DNA of 19,143 nt from DATARR01 sp044868005 (GTDB lineage: Bacteria; Acidobacteriota; Thermoanaerobaculia; Multivoradales; UBA5704): the NCBI GenBank assembly GCA_044868005.1, contig JBIOVX010000109.1, positions 1 to 19,143 on the forward strand, in the 5' to 3' direction. Shown here in pieces: positions 1-8,024 of the stretch. Every line of letters begins with the position of its first letter. Position 1 is the first letter of the stretch. The notes beneath the pieces are model-generated. The model was not told the DNA's origin. It saw nothing but the letters and a program-made list of their open reading frames with translations, and did not search any database. A program made the translations under genes and the position numbers.

Positions 1-2253
1 GGCCCTCACCACCGGCGGCAAACACCGCTCCTCGTCACAAGGCTGATACGTAATCGACAGCCGCCGCGTTCCGGAAGCCTCGCCGGTGATCTCCACCCGG
101 CCGGTGTAGACGGCGATCGGCTGCTGAGAATAGCGCGAGGGGAAGAGCTCAGCTTCGGGATAGCGGAGGTTACGCACCTGGCAGTCCCTCTCCGCCTTCA
201 CCTCCGTGGCGACGAGGTACTCCTCCGTGGCGGGATTCGCCTGCAGGTGCCAGCCCGGAGCGATGTCGAGGACCAGGCGGAAAGGACGCCAGCCGGCGGT
301 TTCGTCTTCCCAGGTGAGGTGCGGCGTCACGATCTTCTCCGCCTCGTGCTCCAGCTTGCTCACGCCGGCCGCCTCGGCGCCGCGCTCGCGGGCCGCCCGC
401 GCCTCGTCGTACTCGGCCTCGGCCTCCTCGGGACCGCCGCCGGTCTCGTGATAGCGGCGGAGGGCCGTCACCAGCATGCGGACGGCGTCGGGGTGGCTCT
501 CGATGACGTGGCCGAAGGCGCACAGGGCCATGCGCGCCTCGGCCCGCCAGCCCAGGTCTCCCCTGCGCTCGGCGAGCTCGATGAGATTGAGCGCCGCCAC
601 GGCGTTGCCCGAGGGTGTGGCGCCGTCGAACACCTCCTTGCTGCGGAAGAGGACGTCCGGGCTCGCTCCCGCCACGAAGAAACCGCCCTGGGGATCGCGC
701 AGCCGCCGCACCTGCTCGCCGGTCAACTCCTCGGCGGCGTCCAGCCAGCGCTCCTCGCCCGTCGCCTCGTGAAGGGCGAGGAGGCCGCGGACGAGCCAGG
801 CGTAGTCGCCGAGATACGCCGGGATGCGGCCTTTCCCCTGTCTCCAGGCGTGGAGCAGCGGTCCGCCGGCGGGCCGCATCGTGGTGAGGATGAAGTCCGC
901 CGCACGCGCCGCAAGTACGGTGAACGACGGCTCGCCGAGCAGCTTCCCCGCCACCGCGAGCCCGGCGATCACCATGCCGTTCCAGTCGGCGAGGATCTTG
1001 TCGTCCGTCAGTGGCCGCTCCCTTTTGGCGCGGGCGGCGAAGAGCTTCGCGCGGCCGGCGTCGAGCTCCCGCATCAGATCCTCCAGGCTCATCCGCCGCC
1101 GGCGCGCCACCTCGTCGAGACGCTCGGGAAGATGGAGCACGTAATGGCTGCCCTCGAAGAAGGGCGGACCGCTGAAGCCCAGGAGGGGAGCGAGGAAGGC
1201 GAAGTCCTCCTCGCCGAGAGCGCCCAGCAGCTCCTCGCGCGTCCACACGTAAAAGGCCCCCTCGTGGCCGTGGGTCTCGGCGTCGATGGCGCTCCAGAAG
1301 GCGCCCTCGGGCGAGGTCATCTCGCGCTCGATCCACGCCGCCGTCTCGCGCACGATACGCGCCGCCTGGAGATCGCCGGTGCGGGCGTGCTCGCGGGCGT
1401 AGAGCTCCAGGAGCAGGCCGTTGTCGTAGAGCATCTTCTCGAAGTGCGGGATCTTCCACTCGCGGTCCGTGGCGTAGCGGTGGAAGCCGCCACCGAGCTG
1501 GTCGTAGATGCCGCCGCGCGCCATCTGGTCCAGCGTCGCGGCGAGCATCTCCCCCGCTTCGGCCTTCTCACGAATGAGCTCGAGCAGGAAGTAGAGATTC
1601 GATGGCGAGGGGAACTTGGGAGCGCCGCCGAAGCCTCCCCATTCGCGGTCGAAGCGCCGGGCGAGGGACTCGAGGGTCCGCTGGGCCACGTGACCGCTCG
1701 GCGGCTCGGCGGACGGTTGCGCCCGCTCCTCCAGATAGCGCCGCATCGCCCGGGCCATCTCCTCCGCCTGCTCCTCGACGTCCGGCCGGCGCTCGCGCCA
1801 CGCGGCGGCGAGGTCTTCCAGGACGCGGCGGAATCCGGGACGGCCGTAGCGGTCCTCCGGCGGGAAGTAGGTGCCGGCGTAGAAGGGCTTGAGCTCCGGC
1901 GTGAGGAACACCGAGTTCGGCCAGCCGCCCTGGCCGGAGAGGATCTGGGTGGCCGTCATGTAGATCTCGTCGAGGTCCGGCCGCTCCTCGCGATCCAGCT
2001 TGATGCTGACGAACTCGCGGTTCATCAGCTCCGCCGTCTCCGGCGAGGAGAACGACTCCCGCTCCATGACGTGGCACCAGTAGCAGGTCGAGTAGCCGAC
2101 GGAGAGGAAGATCGGCCTGTTCTCGCGCCGGGCGAGCGCGAGGGCCTCTTCGCCCCAGGGATGCCAGTCGACGGGATTGTGCTGGTGCAGCAGCAGGTAG
2201 GGACTGCTCTCGCCGGCGAGGCGGTTGGTATGGGTTGTCGAGTGGGTGCTCAT
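1..2253 (-). CDS. DUF255/SPATA20 (YyaL-like) thioredoxin-fold protein fused to a DsbD N-terminal-type domain; 3' end outside window
   Basis: The frame from ATG 2253 stays open to the window edge (at least 751 codons, no stop). The N-terminus has the DUF255 signature: SSPYLLLHQHNPVDWHPW near residues 16-33 and a thioredoxin-like CYWC at 57-60. A second family hallmark, GGGFHRYATDREWKIPHF, lies at about 254-271, and the (alpha/alpha)6 epimerase-like part follows with PSGNA near residue 550. From about residue 655 a beta-rich segment starts (FRLVLDIAPGWHLQAN) and ends in YQPCDEERCLPP, with C739 and C744. That matches the redox-active Cys pair of DsbD N-terminal domains, which YyaL (about 690 residues) lacks. 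No signal peptide is visible, so the protein is predicted cytoplasmic. The start is supported by GGGGAGGA seven bases upstream. The family's molecular activity is not established; a redox or sugar-related role is inference. Confidence 0.9.
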   Translation of the reverse strand, partial: MSTHSTTHTNRLAGESSPYLLLHQHNPVDWHPWGEEALALARRENRPIFLSVGYSTCYWCHVMERESFSSPETAELMNREFVSIKLDREERPDLDEIYMTATQILSGQGGWPNSVFLTPELKPFYAGTYFPPEDRYGRPGFRRVLEDLAAAWRERRPDVEEQAEEMARAMRRYLEERAQPSAEPPSGHVAQRTLESLARRFDREWGGFGGAPKFPSPSNLYFLLELIREKAEAGEMLAATLDQMARGGIYDQLGGGFHRYATDREWKIPHFEKMLYDNGLLLELYAREHARTGDLQAARIVRETAAWIEREMTSPEGAFWSAIDAETHGHEGAFYVWTREELLGALGEEDFAFLAPLLGFSGPPFFEGSHYVLHLPERLDEVARRRRMSLEDLMRELDAGRAKLFAARAKRERPLTDDKILADWNGMVIAGLAVAGKLLGEPSFTVLAARAADFILTTMRPAGGPLLHAWRQGKGRIPAYLGDYAWLVRGLLALHEATGEERWLDAAEELTGEQVRRLRDPQGGFFVAGASPDVLFRSKEVFDGATPSGNAVAALNLIELAERRGDLGWRAEARMALCAFGHVIESHPDAVRMLVTALRRYHETGGGPEEAEAEYDEARAARERGAEAAGVSKLEHEAEKIVTPHLTWEDETAGWRPFRLVLDIAPGWHLQANPATEEYLVATEVKAERDCQVRNLRYPEAELFPSRYSQQPIAVYTGRVEITGEASGTRRLSITYQPCDEERCLPPVVRA

Positions 2254-2316
2254 CGAAGGTCCTCCCCTTCCCGGGCGGGCTGCTTGAAGCGATGCGGATC
2301 TCGTGCCCGCAGGCTG

Positions 2317-2335
2317 GAGCGATTGTAGCTCGCTC
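2317..2335 (-). promoter_or_regulatory. Candidate promoter with inverted repeat upstream of the DUF255 gene
   Basis: Read on the minus strand, TACAAT (2327-2322) matches the -10 consensus at five of six positions and would give a leader of about 60 bases to the ATG at 2253. It sits inside an inverted repeat with 6-base arms, GAGCGA at 2317-2322 and TCGCTC at 2330-2335, separated by 7 bases. A repressor bound there would cover the -10. No good -35 is seen at the expected spacing, so this is a candidate only. Confidence 0.35.
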
Positions 2336-2349
2336 GTTCTGAGATGCTC

Positions 2350-2766
2350 TCAGGGCGTCCGGAGGGTGACTGAAGGGAAATAGGTCCGGAAACGTCCCTC
2401 ATCGGCTGTGGCGAGCGGCCAACCCATGACCTGAGCATGGGCACCGATGAAGAAATCCGGCAACGGCATCGAGGGAGCATCAAGACCGGTTTCCGCGCGC
2501 CGGCGTTCCCGGTACACCTGATAGGCCTTCGCGCACGGTTCTGCGACGGCAGCGGGGACATCCAGAAGAGTGACGCCCCAGCTCCGGACCCGATCGCTGA
2601 CGGTTTCCGGTTCGGCATCGCCCACGCAGATCTCCGCGAGGCTGACGGCATTCACCGCCGCTCCGTCTTCCGACACTCCGGCGGCGATCGTGCGCCGAGC
2701 CCATTCGAGGAAAGGCGATCCCTCCGTGGAGGCGTAGATCAGGACGTTCGTATCGAGGAGGATCAT
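2350..2766 (-). CDS. vapC: PIN-domain ribonuclease toxin, VapC family
   Basis: This 138-residue protein has the normal VapC length. It opens with MILLDTNVLIYA, the first PIN motif with D5. The other acidic residues expected to hold the catalytic Mg2+/Mn2+ are E45 (SLAEI), D104 (LPDFFIGA) and D122 (TADEGRF). VapC toxins are site-specific ribonucleases, commonly cutting tRNA or rRNA, and are held inactive by the cognate antitoxin. The start codon overlaps the antitoxin stop as ATGA (2763-2766), the usual translational coupling in these operons. All four acidic positions are present, so the toxin looks intact. Its RNA target cannot be read from sequence. Confidence 0.9.
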   Translation of the reverse strand: MILLDTNVLIYASTEGSPFLEWARRTIAAGVSEDGAAVNAVSLAEICVGDAEPETVSDRVRSWGVTLLDVPAAVAEPCAKAYQVYRERRRAETGLDAPSMPLPDFFIGAHAQVMGWPLATADEGRFRTYFPSVTLRTP

Positions 2767-2996
2767 GGCTCCCGGGTCACGGCTTTCAGCGAGTCCCAGG
2801 TCATCTTCGGCCGGAGCGGAGCGGCGGCGATAGCCTCAAGGCAGCGGGCCATGCTCATCCCTGGCCCCGGCTTCGGACGTTCGAGGCGTACCAAAAGCAG
2901 GCGGCCTTCGCCCTGGCTTTGGATATCGAAGACGTCCCCGGGTCTTGCCGCAGGAAGGACCACACGCCGCTTGGCATCTGCTGTCGACGTCGCCAT
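2763..2996 (-). CDS. vapB: AbrB/SpoVT-fold antitoxin (VapB-like)
   Basis: This 77-residue protein starts at ATG 2996. The N-terminal part contains KRRVVLPAARPGDVFDIQ (about residues 9-26), the DNA-binding swapped-hairpin pattern of AbrB/MazE-type antitoxins. The C-terminal half (MSMARCLEAIAAAPLRPKM, then MTWDSLKAVTREP) is the likely toxin-binding tail. The frame stays open well upstream, but the ATG at 2996 gives the right family length and abuts a perfect palindrome expected of an autoregulated operon. No Shine-Dalgarno sits at normal spacing, so a leaderless message is likely. In this family the antitoxin and the toxin-antitoxin complex bind the operon promoter. The subfamily call is by pattern only. 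Confidence 0.85.
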   Translation of the reverse strand: MATSTADAKRRVVLPAARPGDVFDIQSQGEGRLLLVRLERPKPGPGMSMARCLEAIAAAPLRPKMTWDSLKAVTREP

Positions 2997-3031
2997 GGTG
3001 GGATTATCCCACCAAACACCGGCGAGCGCAA
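2996..3031 (-). promoter_or_regulatory. Antitoxin-toxin operon promoter and operator palindrome
   Basis: The + strand bases 2996-3014 read TGGTGGGA-TTA-TCCCACCA, a perfect inverted repeat with 8-base arms whose edge is the A of the antitoxin ATG. On the minus strand its centre contains GATAAT (3008-3003), five of six to the -10 consensus. Exactly 17 bases further upstream is TTGCGC (3031-3026), a partial -35. Transcription would start at or near the A of the ATG. Operator, -10 and start codon are thus superimposed, as expected for tight autorepression by the antitoxin. The promoter roles are inferred from spacing and symmetry. Confidence 0.6.
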
Positions 3032-3107
3032 AGACAGAGTCTCCCCTCGACACCGGGCCACCTGTATTACCATCTCCCCGCCGCAGAGACTCCCGAAAGG
3101 AGACCCC

Positions 3108-3866
3108 ATGCTCCGACGCACCACCCTTCCCCTCCTGATCGCCATCCTTGCCGTCCCTGCTGTCCTTGCCGTCCCCGCGTCCGCTCAGGAAACCCCCTCC
3201 GCTCAGGCCGTCGCCGACCGCGTCCTGCAAACCCTCGGCGGCAAACAGGCGTGGGACAACACCCGCTTTCTCCACTTCACCTTCGCCGGCCGGCGCACCC
3301 ACTGGTGGGACAAATGGACCGGCCGCCACCGGGTCGAGGGACAGAACAAGGAAGGCCAGAAGTACGTCGTGCTCGAGAACATCAATACCAAGGAAGGCAC
3401 CGCGTACCTGAACGGCCAGAAGGCCGAGGGCGACAAGGCCAAGGAGCTGCTCGAGGCCGCTTACGGCGCGTGGGTGAACGACACCTATTGGCTGCTCATG
3501 CCCTACAAGCTCCAGGACCCGGGCGTCAACCTCTCCTACGCCGGCCAGGAGACGATCGACGGCAAGACCTACGACAAGCTGGCGCTTTCCTTCGAGCACG
3601 TCGGTCTCACCCCCGGCGACCGCTACTGGGCCTACATCAATCGCGAGACGGGACTGATGGACCGCTGGGCGTACATCCTCCAGGACATGCCGAAGGAAGG
3701 CCCGCCGACCGTCTGGCGCTGGGAGGGCTGGCAGAAGTACGGCAACATCATGCTCGCCCCGGGCCGCACGCGGGTGGGCGACGACCGCAAGCTGGACCTT
3801 TCCGACATCGCGGTCTCCGACCAGATGCCGGACTCGGTCTTCACGTCGCCTGAGCCGGCGAAGTAG
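3108..3866 (+). CDS. Exported protein of unknown function, possibly LolA-like or DUF6503-like
   Basis: This 252-residue protein starts at ATG 3108, preceded by GAAAGGAG at good spacing. Residues 1-26 form a clear Sec signal peptide (MLRR, a hydrophobic stretch, then PASA before Q27), so the mature protein is periplasmic or secreted. The mature part begins with a short helical segment (AQAVADRVLQTLGGKQAW) followed by many alternating beta-type segments rich in W and Y (THWWDKWTGRHRVEG, YWAYINRETGLMDRWAYIL, TVWRWEGWQKYG). This resembles LolA/outer-membrane lipoprotein-sorting-like folds and the DUF6503 proteins. No catalytic motif is recognised. It is divergent from the toxin-antitoxin pair and convergent with the nicotinamidase-like gene, with 12 bases between the stops and no visible terminator. 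Confidence 0.8.
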   Translation: MLRRTTLPLLIAILAVPAVLAVPASAQETPSAQAVADRVLQTLGGKQAWDNTRFLHFTFAGRRTHWWDKWTGRHRVEGQNKEGQKYVVLENINTKEGTAYLNGQKAEGDKAKELLEAAYGAWVNDTYWLLMPYKLQDPGVNLSYAGQETIDGKTYDKLALSFEHVGLTPGDRYWAYINRETGLMDRWAYILQDMPKEGPPTVWRWEGWQKYGNIMLAPGRTRVGDDRKLDLSDIAVSDQMPDSVFTSPEPAK

Positions 3867-3878
3867 AAGCGTCCTGCC

Positions 3879-4961
3879 CTACAACCCGATCTCCGGCCAC
3901 CCGGCGATCGGGTCGGCCGCGCTCACCACGTGCATGCCGGCGGCGGCGAAGCGGTCCAGCGATTCCTCGGCCTGCGGGGTGAAGTCGAAGAGGTAGGCGC
4001 CCGGGCGCTGCGGATCGGGCACGGCCACCGAGGACATGCAGTCGCGCAGGATGTAGATCTTGCGGGCCAGCTCCTCCTCCTGCGCCGCGATCTCCCCCAG
4101 CAGGTCGTCGATCGTGTTCTTCACGCAGTGGCTCGCCGCCTGGCCGGCGATGATCACCGCGTCCGAGCGCAGGAGAGTCTGGAGGAACTCGTAGTTGCGC
4201 TGCGCCAGGGGCCGGCCGTCGAAACGGACCAGCACCTCCGGCGCCAGCACCGAGTAGTTCTCGGTCAGCGGATGGTCCCCCTTGCTCTCGATCCACCCCT
4301 TGGCGCCGCGCACCCAGGCGTGGAACATCCGCGCCTCGTGGATGACCCCGGCCAGCGGATGGCCGTCGCTTCCCAGGATGCAGTGCGGCGGCCAGAGGTA
4401 GAGCTTGTACTTGCCCGCCTTCTCCAGCTCCCGGCAATAGAACTCCACCTGCCGCTTGAGCCACTCGGTGTCGCCGCCGCAGACCCACCAGGCGATGTCC
4501 GGATTCGGCCGCACCCGCCCGGCGCGGATCATCTCCACCGTGATTTCCTGGTGGGGCGCGGGCGCCTGATCGTTTTCATCCAGCCAGAAGGCGGGCGAAA
4601 AGATCTGAAAGGGAAAGTGCGTGTCCAGCGTGCAGGTGATGTCGGTGATCAGCTCCAGGTTGCGGTAGAGAAAGCGCGCGATGCAATCGCTGTCGTCCAT
4701 CGCCCCGGTGCCGCTGCGGCCGCCGACGTAGAGCGATCCTTGCGGAAAGCAAAAATCTTTCTGTAGATCGATGAGCAGGAGCTGGATCCGCTTGCGGTCC
4801 TGCACCGACGGGCGGACGGCGTGCTGCCGCCGCCAGGCCTGGGCGGCCAGGAAGAGGGCCTGCTGGTCCGGAGCGTAGCCCCACTGGCGTGCGTGGTCCA
4901 CGGCGTAGAAATCCGGCACGGGGAGCTCCCGCACCCTGGGAGGCATGCTGAGCGTGGTCAC
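3879..4961 (-). CDS. Nicotinamidase-like cysteine hydrolase (isochorismatase superfamily)
   Basis: This 360-residue protein starts at GTG 4961, preceded by GAGGAG with six bases between. Its GTG overlaps the stop of the phosphoribosyltransferase gene as GTGA, so translation is coupled. The superfamily triad is complete: D65 (LLLIDLQKDF), K227 (ESKGDHPLTENY) and C279 (ASHCVKNT). Of the PncA metal ligands, D113 and H115 (TLDTH) and H193 (LWPPHC) are present, but the His expected eight residues after D113 is Phe. About 60 residues precede the core and a long insert lies between 116 and 190, so it exceeds classic PncA (about 190-210). Its place next to nicotinate phosphoribosyltransferase suggests it deamidates nicotinamide to nicotinate for NAD salvage. 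A related amidase substrate is possible. Confidence 0.85.
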   Translation of the reverse strand: MTTLSMPPRVRELPVPDFYAVDHARQWGYAPDQQALFLAAQAWRRQHAVRPSVQDRKRIQLLLIDLQKDFCFPQGSLYVGGRSGTGAMDDSDCIARFLYRNLELITDITCTLDTHFPFQIFSPAFWLDENDQAPAPHQEITVEMIRAGRVRPNPDIAWWVCGGDTEWLKRQVEFYCRELEKAGKYKLYLWPPHCILGSDGHPLAGVIHEARMFHAWVRGAKGWIESKGDHPLTENYSVLAPEVLVRFDGRPLAQRNYEFLQTLLRSDAVIIAGQAASHCVKNTIDDLLGEIAAQEEELARKIYILRDCMSSVAVPDPQRPGAYLFDFTPQAEESLDRFAAAGMHVVSAADPIAGWPEIGL

Positions 4962-6436
4962 GACGGTCTCCTCTGTCTGGCTTCCAGGATGAGCCTTATT
5001 CTGAGATCGAACAGCTTCGGCTCGAGACCCACCGGGTATTGGTGAGGATTGGCGAACCGCTTGATACCCGGATGCAGCCGGTCGAGCTGCTCGAAGCCCC
5101 GCCGCCGCACCTCGTCGAGCGGCGGCGGATCGTAGACCCGTTTGCCGGCGCGGAAGACGGGCACCAGCAGGTCCTCCCACGGGGCATCCGGCGGGATCTC
5201 CTTGCGCCGCGTCATGTCCGCGGCATCGACGATCGTCGTCGCCGCCGGCGCGCCCAGCTCCTCGTCGAAGATCATATCGGCCAGGAAGAGGCCATCCGCG
5301 CTGTAGCGCCGTACCTGCTGGATGCCGGGCGTGGTGATCTTGAGGGCCTGCTCGGAGAGCTTGACCTTGTATTTCCAGGGCGCCTCCGGCCCCTCGCGCA
5401 CCGCGGTCAGCTTGTAGACGCCGCCGAGGGCCGGATCGTCGTAGCCCGTCACCAGCCGCGTGCCCACTCCCCAGGCGCCGATCTTCGCTCCCTGGAGCTT
5501 CAAGCTCTCGATGATGTGCTCGTCGAGCTCGCTGCTGCCGAGGATCTGGGCGTCGGGGAACCCCGCCTCGTCGAGGATCTTGCGGGCCTCGATGCTGAGA
5601 TAGGCGAGGTCTCCCGAATCCAGGCGCACTCCCACCATCTTGTGCCCGCGCTCGCGCAGCCGCCGGCCCACTTGGATCGCATGGCGGACTCCTTCCAGGC
5701 TGTTGTAGGTGTCCACCAGGAAGATGCTGTTGTTCGGCATGGCCGCGGCCCAGGCCTCAAAGGCCTCCAACTCGGAATCGAACGACAGCACCCAGCTATG
5801 GGCGTGCGTCCCTTTGACCGGGATGCCGAAGAGCTTGCCCGCGAGGACGTTCGACGTCGCGGCGCAGCCCCCGGCATAGGCGGCGCGGCTCGCGGCGAGC
5901 CCGCCATCGATGCCCTGCGCCCGCCGCAGGCCGAAATCGATCACCGGATCTCCCTGCGCCGCGAGGCACACGCGGGCGGCCTTGGTGGCGATCAGCGTCT
6001 GGAAATTGATCAGATTGAGCAGCGCCGTCTCGAAGAGCTGCGCCTGCAGGATGGGACCGCGCACCCGCACCAGCGGCTCCTGCGGGAACACCACGGTGCC
6101 CTCCGGAATCGCGTCGACGTCGCAGGAGAGCTCCAGCCGCCGCAGCACGTCGAGGAACTCCGCCGTGAAGAGGGGACTGCCGTCGTCGCCGCGCAGTGTG
6201 GCGAGATAGGCGAGATCCTCCTCGCTGAAGCGGAAGCCTTCGATGAATTCGATCGCCGGGGCCAGACCGCAGGCGAGGGTGAAGCCGCTGCCGAACGGCG
6301 GCTTGCGGAAATGAAGGGTGAAGACGGCCTCGTTCCTCCACGTGCCGGTCTGCCAATAGCCATAGGCCATCGTCAGCTCGTAGAGGTCGATCAGCAGCCC
6401 CAGCGATCCCCGATAGACTTCGGTCAGCGCGCCCAT
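4958..6436 (-). CDS. pncB: Nicotinate phosphoribosyltransferase
   Basis: This 492-residue protein has the normal family length. It makes nicotinate mononucleotide from nicotinate and PRPP with ATP hydrolysis, the entry step of Preiss-Handler NAD salvage, in the cytoplasm. Signatures seen: LLIDLYELTMAYGYW near residues 14-28, EFIEGFRF at 63-70, FGLRRAQGIDGG at 168-179, GTHAHSW at 209-215 (His of the phosphorylated-His region), FLVDTYNS at 239-246 and VGVRLDSGDL at 268-277. ATG 6436 starts just before the family N-terminus; no clear Shine-Dalgarno is seen. The stop overlaps the start of the nicotinamidase-like gene. A TPR gene on the same strand ends 64 bases upstream, so part of the expression may come by read-through. 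Confidence 0.95.
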   Translation of the reverse strand: MGALTEVYRGSLGLLIDLYELTMAYGYWQTGTWRNEAVFTLHFRKPPFGSGFTLACGLAPAIEFIEGFRFSEEDLAYLATLRGDDGSPLFTAEFLDVLRRLELSCDVDAIPEGTVVFPQEPLVRVRGPILQAQLFETALLNLINFQTLIATKAARVCLAAQGDPVIDFGLRRAQGIDGGLAASRAAYAGGCAATSNVLAGKLFGIPVKGTHAHSWVLSFDSELEAFEAWAAAMPNNSIFLVDTYNSLEGVRHAIQVGRRLRERGHKMVGVRLDSGDLAYLSIEARKILDEAGFPDAQILGSSELDEHIIESLKLQGAKIGAWGVGTRLVTGYDDPALGGVYKLTAVREGPEAPWKYKVKLSEQALKITTPGIQQVRRYSADGLFLADMIFDEELGAPAATTIVDAADMTRRKEIPPDAPWEDLLVPVFRAGKRVYDPPPLDEVRRRGFEQLDRLHPGIKRFANPHQYPVGLEPKLFDLRIRLILEARQRRPS

Positions 6437-6500
6437 GCGCGGAGGAGCCTACAACAGGGGGCGTTCTATGATCGCCGCGTGCCCGGCGACTCCGCACCGC

Positions 6501-7646
6501 TCAGAGAACGGCGCCCGCGTGACTCTCGAAACGCAGACCGGGCTCGTAGCGGGCCTTGCGAAGGTAGGTCAGCACGTCGTGGGCGAACTCCGCCGTGACC
6601 TCTTCCCGCTCGGCCGACTGGCGGAAGAGAGTCAGCGCCGCCAGGATGTCGGGATGGACGTTCCGCGCCCGCAGGATCGGGACCAGATGACGGGCCAGGG
6701 TCTTGAGGTCTTCCATCTGTCCCTGTCCGGCATAGAGGGTGGCGAGCTCCAGGGAGACCAGGGCCGTGTCGAAGCTCATGTGACGGGCCGCGAACTCGCC
6801 GCGCACCCTGCGCAGCGCCGTCACCGCCTCGCTCATCTTGCCGAGCCCGGCCGCGACTCGCCCTTCGATCCACAGCAGGCGCAGGAAATCCACCTCGCCG
6901 CCGCACTTTCGAGACAGGTCGATGACCGCCGGCAGGAGGGCTCCCGCCTCCGGGAAGCGGCCGAGCTTGCTGAGGCCGTCGGCAAGACTGTGCTGCAGGC
7001 AGAGAACGGTGCGCCCGTCGTCGTCGGGAATGTCGGTTTGGCTCGCCTCCTGGAGGATCTCCACGGCCTGCTCGAGGTCTCCCGTTTCCTTGCAGAGCTT
7101 CGCCCGGCTGATCATGACCTGGACGCGGAACTTCACGTTGCTCGCCGCCGCCGCGGCCTGATCGAGCAGCTCCGCCGCCTCCTCGAAACGGCGCTGGCTC
7201 CAGCGCAACATGGCTTTGAAAGCGAAGAGGAGCCCCTCTTCGAGCAGACCGTCTTGCGCTTCCTCGCCGGCCTTCCAGAACCGATCCGCCTTGTGGAACG
7301 CTTGTTCCGCGGCCTGGAGATCGCCCTGGGCCCGTCGGGCGTTGCCGACGTGCGCCCAGGCAAAACCGCGCAGCTTGGCGCGCCACGCCGCTTCTCCGGC
7401 CACCCTCTCCACCACGTTGAGCGCCAGCTCGGCGAGGGCGGCGGCCTGTGGCGGGTCCGCGGCGCAGAGCCGCTGGCTCTCGAGGCATAGCGCCTCGCAG
7501 AGGGCCCAGCGGTGGTCGACGGGAGCTTGCCGGAGCTCCTTGTATTGATAGGAGCGCGGCCACGCCTGAATGCGCGTCCAGAGAGCGCGCGCCGCCGTGC
7601 GGTCCTCCTGACAGGGCGCTCTCTCCACCGTCTCCAAAACTGCCAT
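6501..7646 (-). CDS. TPR-repeat protein of unknown function
   Basis: This 381-residue protein starts at ATG 7646, which has a strong Shine-Dalgarno (GGAGGGG) just upstream. The frame extends further upstream but without comparable signals. It has no signal peptide or membrane segment. From about residue 45 on it is a run of paired helices with TPR-type spacing, for example WAHVGNARRAQGDLQAAEQAF, SRAKLCKETGDLEQAVEILQE and ADGLSKLGRFPEAGALLPAV. The N-terminal block (LWTRIQAWPRSYQ, RWALCEALCLESQRL) is of a type I associate with multi-copy TPR proteins of some acidobacteria; their partners are unknown to me. TPRs bind other proteins, so an adaptor role is likely. A link with the downstream NAD genes is not supported beyond shared strand. 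Confidence 0.8.
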   Translation of the reverse strand: MAVLETVERAPCQEDRTAARALWTRIQAWPRSYQYKELRQAPVDHRWALCEALCLESQRLCAADPPQAAALAELALNVVERVAGEAAWRAKLRGFAWAHVGNARRAQGDLQAAEQAFHKADRFWKAGEEAQDGLLEEGLLFAFKAMLRWSQRRFEEAAELLDQAAAAASNVKFRVQVMISRAKLCKETGDLEQAVEILQEASQTDIPDDDGRTVLCLQHSLADGLSKLGRFPEAGALLPAVIDLSRKCGGEVDFLRLLWIEGRVAAGLGKMSEAVTALRRVRGEFAARHMSFDTALVSLELATLYAGQGQMEDLKTLARHLVPILRARNVHPDILAALTLFRQSAEREEVTAEFAHDVLTYLRKARYEPGLRFESHAGAVL

Positions 7647-8024
7647 GGCCCCTCCTCTCCGACACCGAGGTTTAAGCACTGAATCGTGGCGCCGGGCGGC
7701 TGCCGCGCTTGCGAGAGAGGTCAGGATCTGAAGTCTTGGCCGCTGGAATTCCTCGCCTGTCAGCTTCGTGCCTTCAGCATGTGCCAGTTCCCATGGTACC
7801 ACGTCGGCCAGGGATTCCCTGACCGGGCTCCTTAGAAGCGAGGCCGGGCCCGGGCCTGCGGCCGACCTTTCCACTCGCTGGGGTTCGGGCGTGCGGACTG
7901 CCTTGCTTCCCTCGTACGCTCCCGGCGCGCCCCCGCCCCCGTCACGCACCGCTCTTATTGAACGATGCCGACATTTCCGGTCTCGTGGCAAGGAGCCGCG
8001 GAGACTTTCCTTTGGAGACGCGTC
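7647..8024. other. Intergenic region between divergent TPR and Asp-box protein genes
   Basis: 378 bases without a credible gene; the short open frames here lack family features and initiation signals. It must hold the promoters of both divergent genes, but I find no convincing -35/-10 pair on either strand. CTTAAA-type sequence near 7671 (minus) and CTTATT near 7953 (plus) are weak -10 candidates. A GC-rich near-palindrome (AGGCC ... GGCCT) lies near 7841-7857. GGAG at 8014-8017 is the ribosome binding site of the + strand gene. Confidence 0.5.

Noticed and set aside
247..2328. A 693-codon open frame on the + strand opposite the DUF255 gene
   Set aside because: It lacks any family motif, is rich in Arg, Gly and Ala as expected of an antisense frame in GC-rich DNA, and the minus strand carries unmistakable DUF255 motifs throughout.
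3037..3104. Inverted repeat GAGTCTC/GAGACTC, and GTCTCC able to pair with the ribosome binding site before 3108
   Set aside because: The arms are short. The weak -10 candidate (TATTAC near 3065) would start the transcript downstream of the first arm, so it probably is not in the RNA.
5039..6598. A 519-codon open frame on the + strand opposite nicotinate phosphoribosyltransferase
   Set aside because: It is the antisense shadow of a clearly conserved gene, with low-complexity composition and no recognisable domain.
7765..8024. Possible short gene on the + strand before the Asp-box gene, or a longer N-terminus from 7965
   Set aside because: There is no ribosome binding site or protein pattern. 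The longer N-terminus would bury the signal peptide, whereas ATG 8025 has a ribosome binding site and an ideal signal sequence.
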